DNA of 64,000 nt from RYN-133 sp963754285 (GTDB taxonomy: Bacteria; Actinomycetota; Actinomycetes; Mycobacteriales; Jatrophihabitantaceae). Both the position numbers and the translations under genes were made by a program. The notes beneath the pieces are model-generated. The model was not told the DNA's origin, made no database searches, and saw nothing but the letters and a program-made list of their open reading frames with translations. Where the stretch lies: contig CAVWFN010000005.1 of the NCBI GenBank assembly GCA_963754285.1, forward strand, positions 1 to 64,000, read 5' to 3'. Position 1 is the first letter of the stretch. Each line of letters begins with the position of its first letter. This document shows positions 53,176-61,105 of this stretch, piece by piece.

Positions 53176-54624
53176 ATGGCTTCCTCATCCCGCATCGGCG
53201 GGCGTTCTTTGGCCGGGTTGCTGCCAGACCTGCGCACCCAGCGTGGTCCGGTCTACGCGGCGCTGTGCGAGGCGATCACCGCGCTCGTGCTCGACGGCCG
53301 CATCGCCACCGAGACCCGGCTGCCGTCCGAGCGCGAACTCGCGGGCGCTCTCGAGGTCAGCCGCGCGACAGTGACAGCTGCTTATGACGCGTTGCGATCG
53401 TCAGGTTTCCTGACCAGCCGGACGGGTTCGGGTAGCTACGTGAGTGTGCCCGCAGGTTCGCGGCCGGGCCCGTCGCTCGCGCGCTGGCGACGCGGTGTCG
53501 ACACCGCAGACGTCGTCGACCTGTCGTGCGCCGCACTCGAAGCACCCGCCGGCGTGCTGCAGGACGCGCTGCCCGCTGCTGCTGCCGCACTGCCGCGCTA
53601 CGCCGAGACCGAGGGGTACGAGCCGGCCGGTCTCGCGGTACTGCGTCAAGCGGTCGCCGACCGGTTCACCGAACGCGGTGTTCCCACCGGTTGCGAACAC
53701 ATCCTCATCAGCAACGGCGCGATGCATGCATTCGACCTGTTGCTGCAACTGCTGATCGGGCCGGGCGATCGCGTGCTGACCGAGCTGCCGACCTACCCGG
53801 GCGCGATCGACGCGGTGCGTCGCGCGGGCGCACGGACGGTGTCGGTCCCGACGGCCTTCGGCGGCTGGGACGTCGCGACGATGCGCGCGACGTTGCGACA
53901 GACCGCGCCGCGGCTCGCCTACGTGATCCCCGACTTCCACAACCCGACCGGCGCGTTGATCGACGACGACGCCCGGCGTGAGGTGCTTCGAGCTGCGCGG
54001 CACACCGGCACGACGGTCGTGGTCGACGAGTCGTTCGTCGAACTCGGATTCTGCGCCGGTATGCGCAGCGCCGCTGCCATCGACCCGTCGGTGATCATCG
54101 TCGGGTCGCTGTCGAAGCCCGTGTGGGGCGGCTTGCGGATCGGCTGGATCCGCGCGTCCACCGATCTCATCCAGCGCCTCGCCGCGTTGCGTGCGTCGAT
54201 CGACATGGGTGGTGCCGTGCTCGACCAGCTCGTCGCCGCCGAGATCGTGCCCAAGCTGCCGGAACTCATGCCCGAACGGGTCGGCATGCTTCGCGCGCGG
54301 CGCGACGTTCTCGCGAACGCGCTGAACGAGCACCTGCCTGAGTGGACATTCGCCTTGCCTCAGGGCGGAATCTCGCTGTGGGCCGAACTCGACGCGCCCT
54401 TCTCGACCTCGCTGACCATGCACGCCGCGCCGGCCGGCGTCATCGTCGTTCCCGGCTCGCGATTCGGTGTCGACGGCACGCTCGAGCGATTCCTGCGCGT
54501 CCCGTTCTCACTGCCTGCGGATCGACTCGAGACGGCTGTCGCGCGCCTCGCCGCGGTGTGGCACGGCCTCGACCGCACGGCCGATCGCAGCAGCGTCGTC
54601 GCACGCCAGCTGGTTGTCGCCTGA
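53176..54624 (+). CDS. MocR-family regulator (YczR candidate)
   Basis: A 482-residue fusion: a GntR-type winged helix (about 20-90, RLPSERELAGALEVSRATVT) and an aminotransferase-like domain (about 115-470) with SLSKPVWGGLRIG, where the lysine holds PLP. MocR proteins sense PLP or a PLP adduct. YczR members control yczE genes; the matching decamers before this gene and before yczE (48894) support that. It ends 1 bp from the convergent malic enzyme. Confidence 0.9.
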   Translation: MASSSRIGGRSLAGLLPDLRTQRGPVYAALCEAITALVLDGRIATETRLPSERELAGALEVSRATVTAAYDALRSSGFLTSRTGSGSYVSVPAGSRPGPSLARWRRGVDTADVVDLSCAALEAPAGVLQDALPAAAAALPRYAETEGYEPAGLAVLRQAVADRFTERGVPTGCEHILISNGAMHAFDLLLQLLIGPGDRVLTELPTYPGAIDAVRRAGARTVSVPTAFGGWDVATMRATLRQTAPRLAYVIPDFHNPTGALIDDDARREVLRAARHTGTTVVVDESFVELGFCAGMRSAAAIDPSVIIVGSLSKPVWGGLRIGWIRASTDLIQRLAALRASIDMGGAVLDQLVAAEIVPKLPELMPERVGMLRARRDVLANALNEHLPEWTFALPQGGISLWAELDAPFSTSLTMHAAPAGVIVVPGSRFGVDGTLERFLRVPFSLPADRLETAVARLAAVWHGLDRTADRSSVVARQLVVA

Positions 54625-54625
54625 C

Positions 54626-55804
54626 TCAGACCGGTACGGCCGTCTCGGCTGTGACGCCGTCGGCGCGAGCCTGAGCCGCAACGGCGCCGGCCACCGCCGG
54701 CGCGACCCGCGGATCGAACGGGGTCGGGACGATGTGGTCGGCACGCAGATCGTCGGCGATGACGTCGCCGAGCGCAGCTGCAGCGGCAAGCTTCATGCCT
54801 TCGGTGATCGCCGTCGCATCTGCGTCGAACGCACCCGCGAACACACCGGGAAACGCCAGCACGTTGTTGATCTGATTCGGGTAGTCGCTGCGTCCGGTCG
54901 CGACAACAGCGGCGTGCCTGTGCGCGACGGACGGATGCACCTCCGGCGTCGGGTTTGCCAGCGCGAAGATGATGGCCGACGGCGCCATCTGCGCCACCGA
55001 CTCTTCTGCGACAGCACCAGCGCTGAGACCGAGGAACACATCGGCGCCGGCGAGCGCGTCGTGCAGACTGCCCTGCAACCCGAGTCGATTCGTCGTCCGG
55101 GCCAGATCTGCCTTGACGCTCGTCAATGCCTCACGATCGGGATGCAACACCCCGCGCGAGTCGGCCACCGCGATGTCACCGATGCCGGCCGCGAGCAGGA
55201 TCTTCGAGCACGCGACGCCGGCAGCACCCGCTCCGGACACGACGACGCGTAGATCGGCCAACGTCCGTCCGGTCACCCGAGCAGCGTTACGCAACGCGGC
55301 GAGAACGACGATCGCAGTGCCGTGCTGGTCGTCATGGAACACCGGGATCGACAGGCGCTCGCGCAGTCGGTGCTCGATGTCGAAGCACCGCGGCGCGGAG
55401 ATGTCTTCGAGGTTGATGCCGCCGAACGACGGCGCCATACGTTCGACCGTCTCGACGATCTCGTCCGGGTCGGTCGTCGACAGCACGATCGGCACCGCGT
55501 TGAGCCCGGCGAATTCGCTGAACAGCGCGGCCTTTCCCTCCATCACGGGCAGCGCCGCGAGCGGGCCGATGTTACCGAGCCCGAGCACCGCGGTGCCGTC
55601 GCTCACGACCGCGACGAGTCGCGAGCGCCAGGTGTAATCGCGCGCAAGACTCGCGTCCTCGTGGATCGCGGTGCACACCTCGGCTACGCCGGGCGTGTAG
55701 GCCAAGGACAGGGCTTCACGATCGACCAATGGCATCGTGCTGCGCACTCGGAGCTTGCCGTTCACGTGCGCGCGGAACACCGCACTGTCCGGGTCGAAAC
55801 CCAC
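54626..55804 (-). CDS. NAD(P)-dependent malic enzyme
   Basis: A 392-residue short-type malic enzyme: SLAYTPGVAEVC, SDGTAVLGLGNIGPLAALPV, DDQHGTAIVVLAAL and the Rossmann motif VVSGAGAAGVACSKIL, then FALANPTPEV and NQINNVLAFPGVFAGAFD. It decarboxylates malate to pyruvate, yielding NAD(P)H, linking the TCA cycle with pyruvate. GTG start. The gene is monocistronic and divergent from the sedolisin. Confidence 0.93.
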   Translation of the reverse strand: MGFDPDSAVFRAHVNGKLRVRSTMPLVDREALSLAYTPGVAEVCTAIHEDASLARDYTWRSRLVAVVSDGTAVLGLGNIGPLAALPVMEGKAALFSEFAGLNAVPIVLSTTDPDEIVETVERMAPSFGGINLEDISAPRCFDIEHRLRERLSIPVFHDDQHGTAIVVLAALRNAARVTGRTLADLRVVVSGAGAAGVACSKILLAAGIGDIAVADSRGVLHPDREALTSVKADLARTTNRLGLQGSLHDALAGADVFLGLSAGAVAEESVAQMAPSAIIFALANPTPEVHPSVAHRHAAVVATGRSDYPNQINNVLAFPGVFAGAFDADATAITEGMKLAAAAALGDVIADDLRADHIVPTPFDPRVAPAVAGAVAAQARADGVTAETAVPV

Positions 55805-56036
55805 GTCTGAAACGCCCCCATCATGCTGCTGCTGATGCCGGTGACGACCAGGTTACGGTCGCGCTGTCGAACTGTTCCGGGGGTCGCCCTCGATTGCGTC
55901 GATTCTCGCATACCCCACTGTCCGCATTTGCTCTGGTGACTTGTTGACAGCACTCCTGAGTAGACGTGCCGACATCGAGCGTTCAGAGTCGATCAAGACG
56001 CGTGCGTCGACACGCGAAATCCCCGATGGAGGTTTG

Positions 56037-57212
56037 ATGTCTCGTCTCATCGTGACGGTCGGTGCCGCAACAGCAGCACTGGCCGCGGCAGCGTTCATCG
56101 CTCCCGCGGCTGCCACCGCGTCCGCGACCCACCACTCGAGCGAGCGCACGTGCGCAGCAGCACGCGCCGGTTTCGCCGCCTGCCTGGCCCGCGTGGTCAC
56201 CGACAGCGCCGGTCACCCGATGGCCCGCAAGGTCGCCCCGAATGCCACACCGTCCGGCTACGGCCCGGCAGACATCCGCTCGGCCTACAACCTCGGGTCG
56301 GCGTCGGGCGCGGGGCGCACCGTCGCGATCGTCGACGCGTACGACGATCCCAATGCTGCTGCAGACCTCAACACCTACCGGTCGCAGTACGGATTGCCGG
56401 CCTGCACCTCGTCCAGCGGATGCTTCCGCAAGGTGAGTCAGACCGGCACCACCAGCTACCCGGCCAAGAACGCCGGGTGGGCCACCGAGATCAGCCTCGA
56501 CCTCGACATGGTCTCGGCGACATGTCCCACGTGCAAGATCTTGCTCGTCGAGGCGAAGACGGCGTCGTTCACCAATCTCGCCGCCGGGGTGAATTACGCA
56601 GCCACGCAAGGGGTTTCTGCCATCAGCAACAGCTACGGCGGCAGCGACTCCAAGGAAACGTCCGCCTACAACCACCCCGGGATCGCGATCACCGCGTCCA
56701 CCGGCGACAACGGCTACGGCATCGAATCGCCCGCGAGTTACCCGCACGTTGTCGCGGTCGGTGGCACGAGCCTGACGCGCTCGTCCGGAACGTCACGGGG
56801 CTGGACAGAATCGGCCTGGAGCGGTGCCGGCAGCGGCTGCTCGACCCTGAACGCGAACCCGGGCTGGCAGACGGGAACGCAGTGCTCGGGCAAGGCCGCC
56901 GCTGACGTGTCCGCAGTGGCCGACCCGAACACCGGCGTCGCCGTCTACGACTCGACGCCGTACCAGGGCTACAGCGGCTGGCAGGTGTACGGCGGCACGA
57001 GCGCGTCGTCGCCGATCATCGCCAGCGTCTACACGATGGCCGGCAATTTCGGCTCGTACGCCGGCCAGTACACCTGGACGAACCACTCCAGCCTGAACGA
57101 CGTGACGAGCGGTTCGAACGGCTCCTGCTCGCCCTCGCTGTGGTGCCACGCAGCCGCTGGCTGGGACGGGCCGACCGGTCTCGGGACACCGAACGGAACG
57201 GGCAGCTTCTAG
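56037..57212 (+). CDS. Sedolisin (S53) serine-carboxyl peptidase, short prodomain
   Basis: A 391-residue secreted peptidase. ATG 56037 follows GGAGG; the signal peptide ends near ATASA. The catalytic residues are Glu151 and Asp155 (GWATEISLDLDMVS) and Ser322 (YGGTSASSP). Six to eight cysteines suggest disulfides. Classical sedolisins have a prodomain of about 180 residues; here only some 70 residues precede the peptidase core (AYNLGSASGAGRTVAIVDAY). It would act on proteins outside the cell, probably at acidic pH. Its 3' end overlaps sodX by 4 bp. Confidence 0.88.
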   Translation: MSRLIVTVGAATAALAAAAFIAPAAATASATHHSSERTCAAARAGFAACLARVVTDSAGHPMARKVAPNATPSGYGPADIRSAYNLGSASGAGRTVAIVDAYDDPNAAADLNTYRSQYGLPACTSSSGCFRKVSQTGTTSYPAKNAGWATEISLDLDMVSATCPTCKILLVEAKTASFTNLAAGVNYAATQGVSAISNSYGGSDSKETSAYNHPGIAITASTGDNGYGIESPASYPHVVAVGGTSLTRSSGTSRGWTESAWSGAGSGCSTLNANPGWQTGTQCSGKAAADVSAVADPNTGVAVYDSTPYQGYSGWQVYGGTSASSPIIASVYTMAGNFGSYAGQYTWTNHSSLNDVTSGSNGSCSPSLWCHAAAGWDGPTGLGTPNGTGSF

Positions 57213-57520
57213 TCACCCCGATGTTGTGAGCGTCGAGGCCCGCGTGGGATGCGCAAGACCACGCGGGCCTCGACGTCTGCCACGCCGTGTGACCTGCTGT
57301 CGCCACCGGCGAACTGGTTGTCCGAGGCCAGCCACCAGCCGTCTTCCTCCGCGCGCACGACACGCTTGAGCACGAGCAGTTCGGGCATCGACCGGAACCG
57401 CGCCAGCACGATGTCACCGGGTCGCACCCGGGCACCGTGACGCACGATGACGGTGTCGCCACTGCGCAAAGTCGGCGTCATCGACGGTCCGCTCACGCGC
57501 ACCAGTTGCCACGGGAGCAC
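57209..57520 (-). CDS. sodX: Nickel-SOD maturation protease SodX
   Basis: A 103-residue S24/S26 (signal-peptidase-like) protease: VRVSGPSMTPTLRSGDTVIV contains the nucleophile serine, and LLVLKRVVRAEEDGWWLASDN contains the lysine and the SDN strand. It removes the N-terminal extension of the nickel superoxide dismutase encoded divergently at 57616. The GTG starts are separated by 95 bp. The 3' end codes through a perfect 17-bp inverted repeat. Confidence 0.88.
   Translation of the reverse strand: MLPWQLVRVSGPSMTPTLRSGDTVIVRHGARVRPGDIVLARFRSMPELLVLKRVVRAEEDGWWLASDNQFAGGDSRSHGVADVEARVVLRIPRGPRRSQHRGD
57231..57275. terminator. Perfect 17-bp hairpin at the end of sodX
   Basis: CGTCGAGGCCCGCGTGG and its exact reverse complement, with an 11-base loop. 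It starts 18 bp after the sedolisin stop and lies within the last codons of sodX. It probably terminates sedolisin transcription. Confidence 0.75.
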
Positions 57521-57615
57521 ATGTCGATAGTGCCCCGAGACCGCCGGTCGGCCGGGAGTAGGGTCAATTTGAGGACAGCCAAGCCCTAATCGAAGTCGAT
57601 CAGAGAGGTCCAGGA

Positions 57616-58014
57616 ATGCGTCTTTTCCGCCCGATCACGACTGCACAGGCACACTGCGATCTGCCGTGCGGCGTCTACGACCCGGCACAGGCTCGCATCG
57701 AAGCCGAGTCGGTCAAGGCGATCATGGAGAAGTACCAGGGCAACGACGACCCGGTGTTCCGCACGCGCGCACTGATCATCAAGGAGCAGCGCGCCGAACT
57801 GGTCAAGCACCACCTGTGGGTGCTGTGGACCGACTACTTCAAGCCACCGCACTTCGAGAAGTACCCGCAGCTGCACGAGCTGTTCAACAAGGCGACCAAG
57901 GCAGCGGGTGCCTCCGGCGGCAAGGGTGAGGTCGACCCCGCGAAGGGCGACGAGCTTCTCGACCTCATCAAGGAGATCGACACGATCTTCTGGGAGACCA
58001 AGAAAGCCTCCTGA
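57616..58014 (+). CDS. sodN: Nickel superoxide dismutase
   Basis: A 132-residue NiSOD precursor. A 12-residue leader (MRLFRPITTAQA) precedes the nickel hook HCDLPCGVY (13-21): after cleavage His13 becomes the N-terminus, and His1, Cys2 and Cys6 of the mature protein bind nickel. The rest is the four-helix bundle that assembles as a hexamer. It removes superoxide in the cytoplasm. Nickel may come from the permease at 14995. The stop is followed by an 11-bp hairpin. Confidence 0.96.
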   Translation: MRLFRPITTAQAHCDLPCGVYDPAQARIEAESVKAIMEKYQGNDDPVFRTRALIIKEQRAELVKHHLWVLWTDYFKPPHFEKYPQLHELFNKATKAAGASGGKGEVDPAKGDELLDLIKEIDTIFWETKKAS

Positions 58015-58035
58015 CCACGGTGGCAGATGACGACG

Positions 58036-58068
58036 CGAAGGCCGGCTCCGATACGGGGCCGGCCTTCG
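58036..58068. terminator. sodN terminator-like hairpin
   Basis: CGAAGGCCGGC and GCCGGCCTTCG form a perfect 11-bp stem with an 11-base loop, 21 bp after the sodN stop. No T-run, as is usual in high-GC actinobacteria. It argues for placing the next start at 58071. Confidence 0.7.
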
Positions 58069-58070
58069 TG

Positions 58071-58688
58071 ATGCCTCGGCAGGTCGACGACGGCGATCAA
58101 CTGTGGCTCGTCCGGCACGGCCAGACCGAATGGAGCCGCGACGGCAAGCACACCGGCCGCACCGACGTCCCGCTCACCGAACACGGCGAGGACGAAGCGC
58201 GCGCGCTGGCGCCACTGCTTGCGCGGCTCAAGCCGGCACGCGTCTTGTGCAGCCCGCGGTCAAGGGCGATCCGCACCGCCGAACTCGGCGGCCTGCACAT
58301 CGACGAGATCGACGACGACCTGGCCGAGTGGGACTACGGCGATTACGAGGGCCTGACCAGTGCGCAGATCCAGCGCAGCGTCCCTGGCTGGACCATTTTC
58401 ACGCACGGCGCAGCGGGAGGTGAGAGTATCGACGCGGTTCGGCAGCGAGCCGATCGTGTGCTCACCCGCGCGGCGCAGGCTCTGGCGCACGGTCCGGTCG
58501 TTCTCGTCGCACACGGCCACATCAGCCGCGTACTGGGCGCACGATGGATTGGGCTGCCCGTCCAAGGAGGAGCGAGTTTGTTGCTCGACGAGGCCGCACC
58601 CTGCGTGCTCGGTGCACAGAAGGGTGTTCCCGTCATCGTGCATTGGAATCAGCCCAATCCCGCGTCCGAGGAGGACTTCGGTGAGTGA
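58071..58688 (+). CDS. Histidine phosphatase (phosphoglycerate-mutase-like)
   Basis: A 205-residue phosphatase: LWLVRHGQTEWS holds the phosphorylated histidine, CSPRSRAIRTAEL the second arginine, WDYGDYEGL the acid and LVAHGHISRVL the second histidine. It is probably a small-molecule phosphatase rather than a glycolytic mutase. ATG 58071 is chosen because the frame before it runs through the sodN hairpin; GTG 58020 is the longer alternative. Neither has a clear Shine-Dalgarno. It overlaps the anti-sigma gene by 8 bp. Confidence 0.85.
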   Translation: MPRQVDDGDQLWLVRHGQTEWSRDGKHTGRTDVPLTEHGEDEARALAPLLARLKPARVLCSPRSRAIRTAELGGLHIDEIDDDLAEWDYGDYEGLTSAQIQRSVPGWTIFTHGAAGGESIDAVRQRADRVLTRAAQALAHGPVVLVAHGHISRVLGARWIGLPVQGGASLLLDEAAPCVLGAQKGVPVIVHWNQPNPASEEDFGE

Positions 58689-59121
58689 AAGTGACAGCGA
58701 CGTCAGCGACATCTTCGGCGTGCCCGTCGCCGAGGTCCACCAGGACGTCGTCGATATCAGCGTCCCTGCGAACGGCGCCTACGTCGCCACACTGCGGCTG
58801 ACCGCGACGAGCCTCGCGGCGCGCTGTGACCTGACCGTCGATGACATCGACGACCTCGGGCTGGCCGTCGACGAGGCCTGCTCGCTGCTGCTCCCTCACG
58901 CGCTTCCCGGGACGACGCTGGGGGCGCACTTCGAACTCGAGATCGGCTGCTTGACGGTGACCACCTCGGTGCACGCGCCGGACGCCGACGCGGCCAGTCC
59001 GGACCGGGGCGGCTTCGCGTGGAGCGTGCTCTCGGCGCTGGCCTCCGAAGTCGAGGTGGCCGGCTCCGGCGAGACGCTGTCGATCACGGTGACCAAGCGG
59101 CGAGAGACAGCACCGGCGTGA
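58681..59121 (+). CDS. RsbW-like anti-sigma factor
   Basis: A 146-residue GHKL-type protein: the helix DDIDDLGLAVDEACSLLLPH corresponds to the N-box, whose usual asparagine is here replaced (DEACSLL), and SPDRGGFAWSVLSALASEVE to the ATP-lid region. It would bind and silence the sigma factor encoded next. The GTG start follows GAGGAGG. It overlaps both neighbours and is translationally coupled to the sigma gene (GTGA). A GHKL ATP site is plausible but weak. Confidence 0.82.
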   Translation: MSESDSDVSDIFGVPVAEVHQDVVDISVPANGAYVATLRLTATSLAARCDLTVDDIDDLGLAVDEACSLLLPHALPGTTLGAHFELEIGCLTVTTSVHAPDADAASPDRGGFAWSVLSALASEVEVAGSGETLSITVTKRRETAPA

Positions 59122-59915
59122 GCAATACCGCATCATCGGCTGACGAGCGCGAAGGGCCGCCTGCCGGTCAGTTGCTCGCCGAGCTGCACTCCCTCGCCGA
59201 GGACGATCCACGCCGTCGCGCGCTGCGTGATCGCCTCGTCGAGTTGCACATGCCGCTGGTCGTCTACCTCGCCCGGCGCTTCTCGGGCCGCAACGAGCCG
59301 ATGAACGACCTGGTGCAGGTCGGCTCGATCGGGCTGATCAAGGCGATCGACCGCTTCGACCCGTCCCGCGGCCTGGAGTTCTCGACCTACGCGACGCCGA
59401 CGATCCTCGGCGAGCTCAAGCGCCACTTCCGCGACACCGGCTGGCTGATCCACGTCCCGCGACGCGCGCAGGAGCTGCAGACGACCCTCAATGCCGCGCG
59501 TGCCGACCTGTCGCAGGAACTCGGCCGCGCGCCGACCGTGCGAGAGCTGTCGCAGCGCATCGACGTCCCCGAGGACGCCGTGATCGAAGCGCTCGACGCT
59601 GCTCGGGCATATTCCGGAGTGCCGCTGGACGTGCTCGCCCCACCCGGCGAAACCGTGCCCGAGCACCCGATGCTCGGCATGATCGACGAGGGCTTCGAGC
59701 AGGTCGAACAGCGTGCCGTGCTGCGCGACGTCATCGGCCAGCTACCCGAGGCCGAGCGCGAGATCCTGCTGCTGCGCTTCGTCGCGAACAAGACCCAGAC
59801 CGAGATCGCCGCGCTCGTCGGCGTCTCGCAGATGCAGGTGTCGCGCCTGGTCGCGCGAGGCCTGAAGAAGATGCGGGCGAGCCTCGGCGCCCCCGAGCCC
59901 GAACCCAAGAAATAG
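59118..59915 (+). CDS. SigF/SigB-family sigma factor
   Basis: A 265-residue group 3 sigma factor with regions 2, 3 and 4: LVVYLARRFSGRNEPMNDLV, EFSTYATPTILGELKRHFRD, the region 3 helix DLSQELGRAPTVRELSQRID and the region 4 motif NKTQTEIAALVGVSQMQVSR. It matches the general-stress/sporulation sigma factors SigF or SigB of actinobacteria. Its activity is presumably gated by the RsbW-like protein before it and by an antagonist such as a STAS protein (perhaps the one at 32506). A palindrome follows its stop. Confidence 0.93.
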   Translation: MSNTASSADEREGPPAGQLLAELHSLAEDDPRRRALRDRLVELHMPLVVYLARRFSGRNEPMNDLVQVGSIGLIKAIDRFDPSRGLEFSTYATPTILGELKRHFRDTGWLIHVPRRAQELQTTLNAARADLSQELGRAPTVRELSQRIDVPEDAVIEALDAARAYSGVPLDVLAPPGETVPEHPMLGMIDEGFEQVEQRAVLRDVIGQLPEAEREILLLRFVANKTQTEIAALVGVSQMQVSRLVARGLKKMRASLGAPEPEPKK

Positions 59916-59918
59916 CCG

Positions 59919-59969
59919 TGATCATCTCGCCGTTTCGGCTGAAATCTAACCAAATCGGCGAGTTGATCA
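59919..59969. repeat. Palindrome A, TGATCA-CTCGCCG type
   Basis: Arms TGATCATCTCGCCG (59919-59932) and CGGCGAGTTGATCA (59956-59969), one mismatch, 23-base loop. The right end overlaps the stop codon of the DUF559-like gene (59967-59969), and the element lies just behind sigF. It may be a bidirectional terminator. Confidence 0.85.
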
Positions 59970-60962
59970 AGGCCTTCTGACGAGGACGAACGGGGTCGGC
60001 TCGCCGTCGCGAGGTGTGCGTATTCCGTGTCCGCGCGGCATCGGGACCTGCAGTTCGTGTGCGCGCGTCTGAAGCCACTCGTACACCTCGGCCACGAACG
60101 CAGTGCGGTTGCGATTGACTTGTCGCGGTGGGTAGTGAGTGGCGGACAGTCCGCAGCGGGTGAGCTGGTTGTGCCGGCGCAGCGTGGCCTGCCATTCGGC
60201 TTCGGTGTAGTGGAATTCGCGGCTGTCGATCTCGAGCGCAGCGCGCAACTCGCGCCAAAGGATGTCGACGACGCGGATGAGTGTCCCGGCCTGGTCGAGG
60301 ATCGGAACGTTCAACTCGAAGGGCGGCACATCGCTCGCGGCCAGGATTCTGGCCGCTCGCGCCTCGGCGGCAGATCGCGCGCCGTCGCGAAGGTCGCCGA
60401 GCGCGATGCGAAGAAATCTGCTGCCGTTGCGGGGACCGGCCTCGTACTCGGCAAGAAGACTGGGAACGGTGCAGCGTCCGCGTTGCACGGCGCTGCCCAG
60501 CAGAGCGCGCACCGACGCGAGGTCGCGACAATCGATTGCGGTGTCGGTCACGGCGCGAGGCAGCGCAGCGATCGGCGCTAGCTCGAGAGGCGCTCCGAGC
60601 GGTTGGAATCGGCGTGTGAACGGACGATCCGTCTGGCGGATCCGGACGCCGCCGACGACCCGCCCCGTGACCGTCCGGGACAGAACGATGACGAGCTTGT
60701 TGACCGGGTGACGGTCTCCGACACCCCGCACGCGTGCTGCATCCCATCCCGTGATCGCCGCGCCCGGCCCGGCGAGCGCGACACCGACGTCAGCCCAATC
60801 CGCCCTCGTCGGTTCGTCCGGACGGGTGAGAACCGTTCCCGCGGCGAGACGCTGCCACCGGCCGTGACGCAGTTCCGTGCGCATGGTGCTTCGCGAGATG
60901 GAGAAACGATGCATGAGTTCTGGAGTCAGCACCCGCGGAAGGCAGGCCGGCGCAATCAGCAT
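59967..60962 (-). CDS. DUF559-like (PD-(D/E)XK) endonuclease-domain protein
   Basis: A 331-residue cytosolic protein. The N-terminal part has the helix-turn-helix-like LTPELMHRFSISRSTMRTEL and GRWQRLAAGTVLTRP, as in AbiEi-type proteins. The C-terminal part is a Vsr/DUF559-like nuclease core: RVVDILWRELRAALEID (D...E), SREFHYTEAEWQATLRRHNQL and the strand GLSATHYPP. Many actinobacteria carry such single genes; their substrate is unknown. It is flanked by palindromes A and B. The start is uncertain: ATG 60962, or TTG 61004. Confidence 0.8.
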   Translation of the reverse strand: MLIAPACLPRVLTPELMHRFSISRSTMRTELRHGRWQRLAAGTVLTRPDEPTRADWADVGVALAGPGAAITGWDAARVRGVGDRHPVNKLVIVLSRTVTGRVVGGVRIRQTDRPFTRRFQPLGAPLELAPIAALPRAVTDTAIDCRDLASVRALLGSAVQRGRCTVPSLLAEYEAGPRNGSRFLRIALGDLRDGARSAAEARAARILAASDVPPFELNVPILDQAGTLIRVVDILWRELRAALEIDSREFHYTEAEWQATLRRHNQLTRCGLSATHYPPRQVNRNRTAFVAEVYEWLQTRAHELQVPMPRGHGIRTPRDGEPTPFVLVRRP

Positions 60963-61052
60963 GCCTCGACGGTCGCGCGGTTGCCACGTCCCTCGACGCG
61001 GCAACGGCCGATGTGTGGACGAGCGCCAGAGAGTGTGGACAACCCGGTTGGC

Positions 61053-61105
61053 CTGATCAACTCGCCGATTCGGTCGCGATTCGACCGAATCGGCGAGTGG
61101 ATCAG
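61053..61105. repeat. Palindrome B, 24-bp arms
   Basis: Arms at 61053-61076 and 61082-61105 pair at 23 of 24 positions around a 5-base loop (CGATT). The outer part (CTGATCAACTCGCCGATT) matches palindrome A. The right arm overlaps the stop codon of the membrane-protein gene (61102-61104). Confidence 0.9.
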
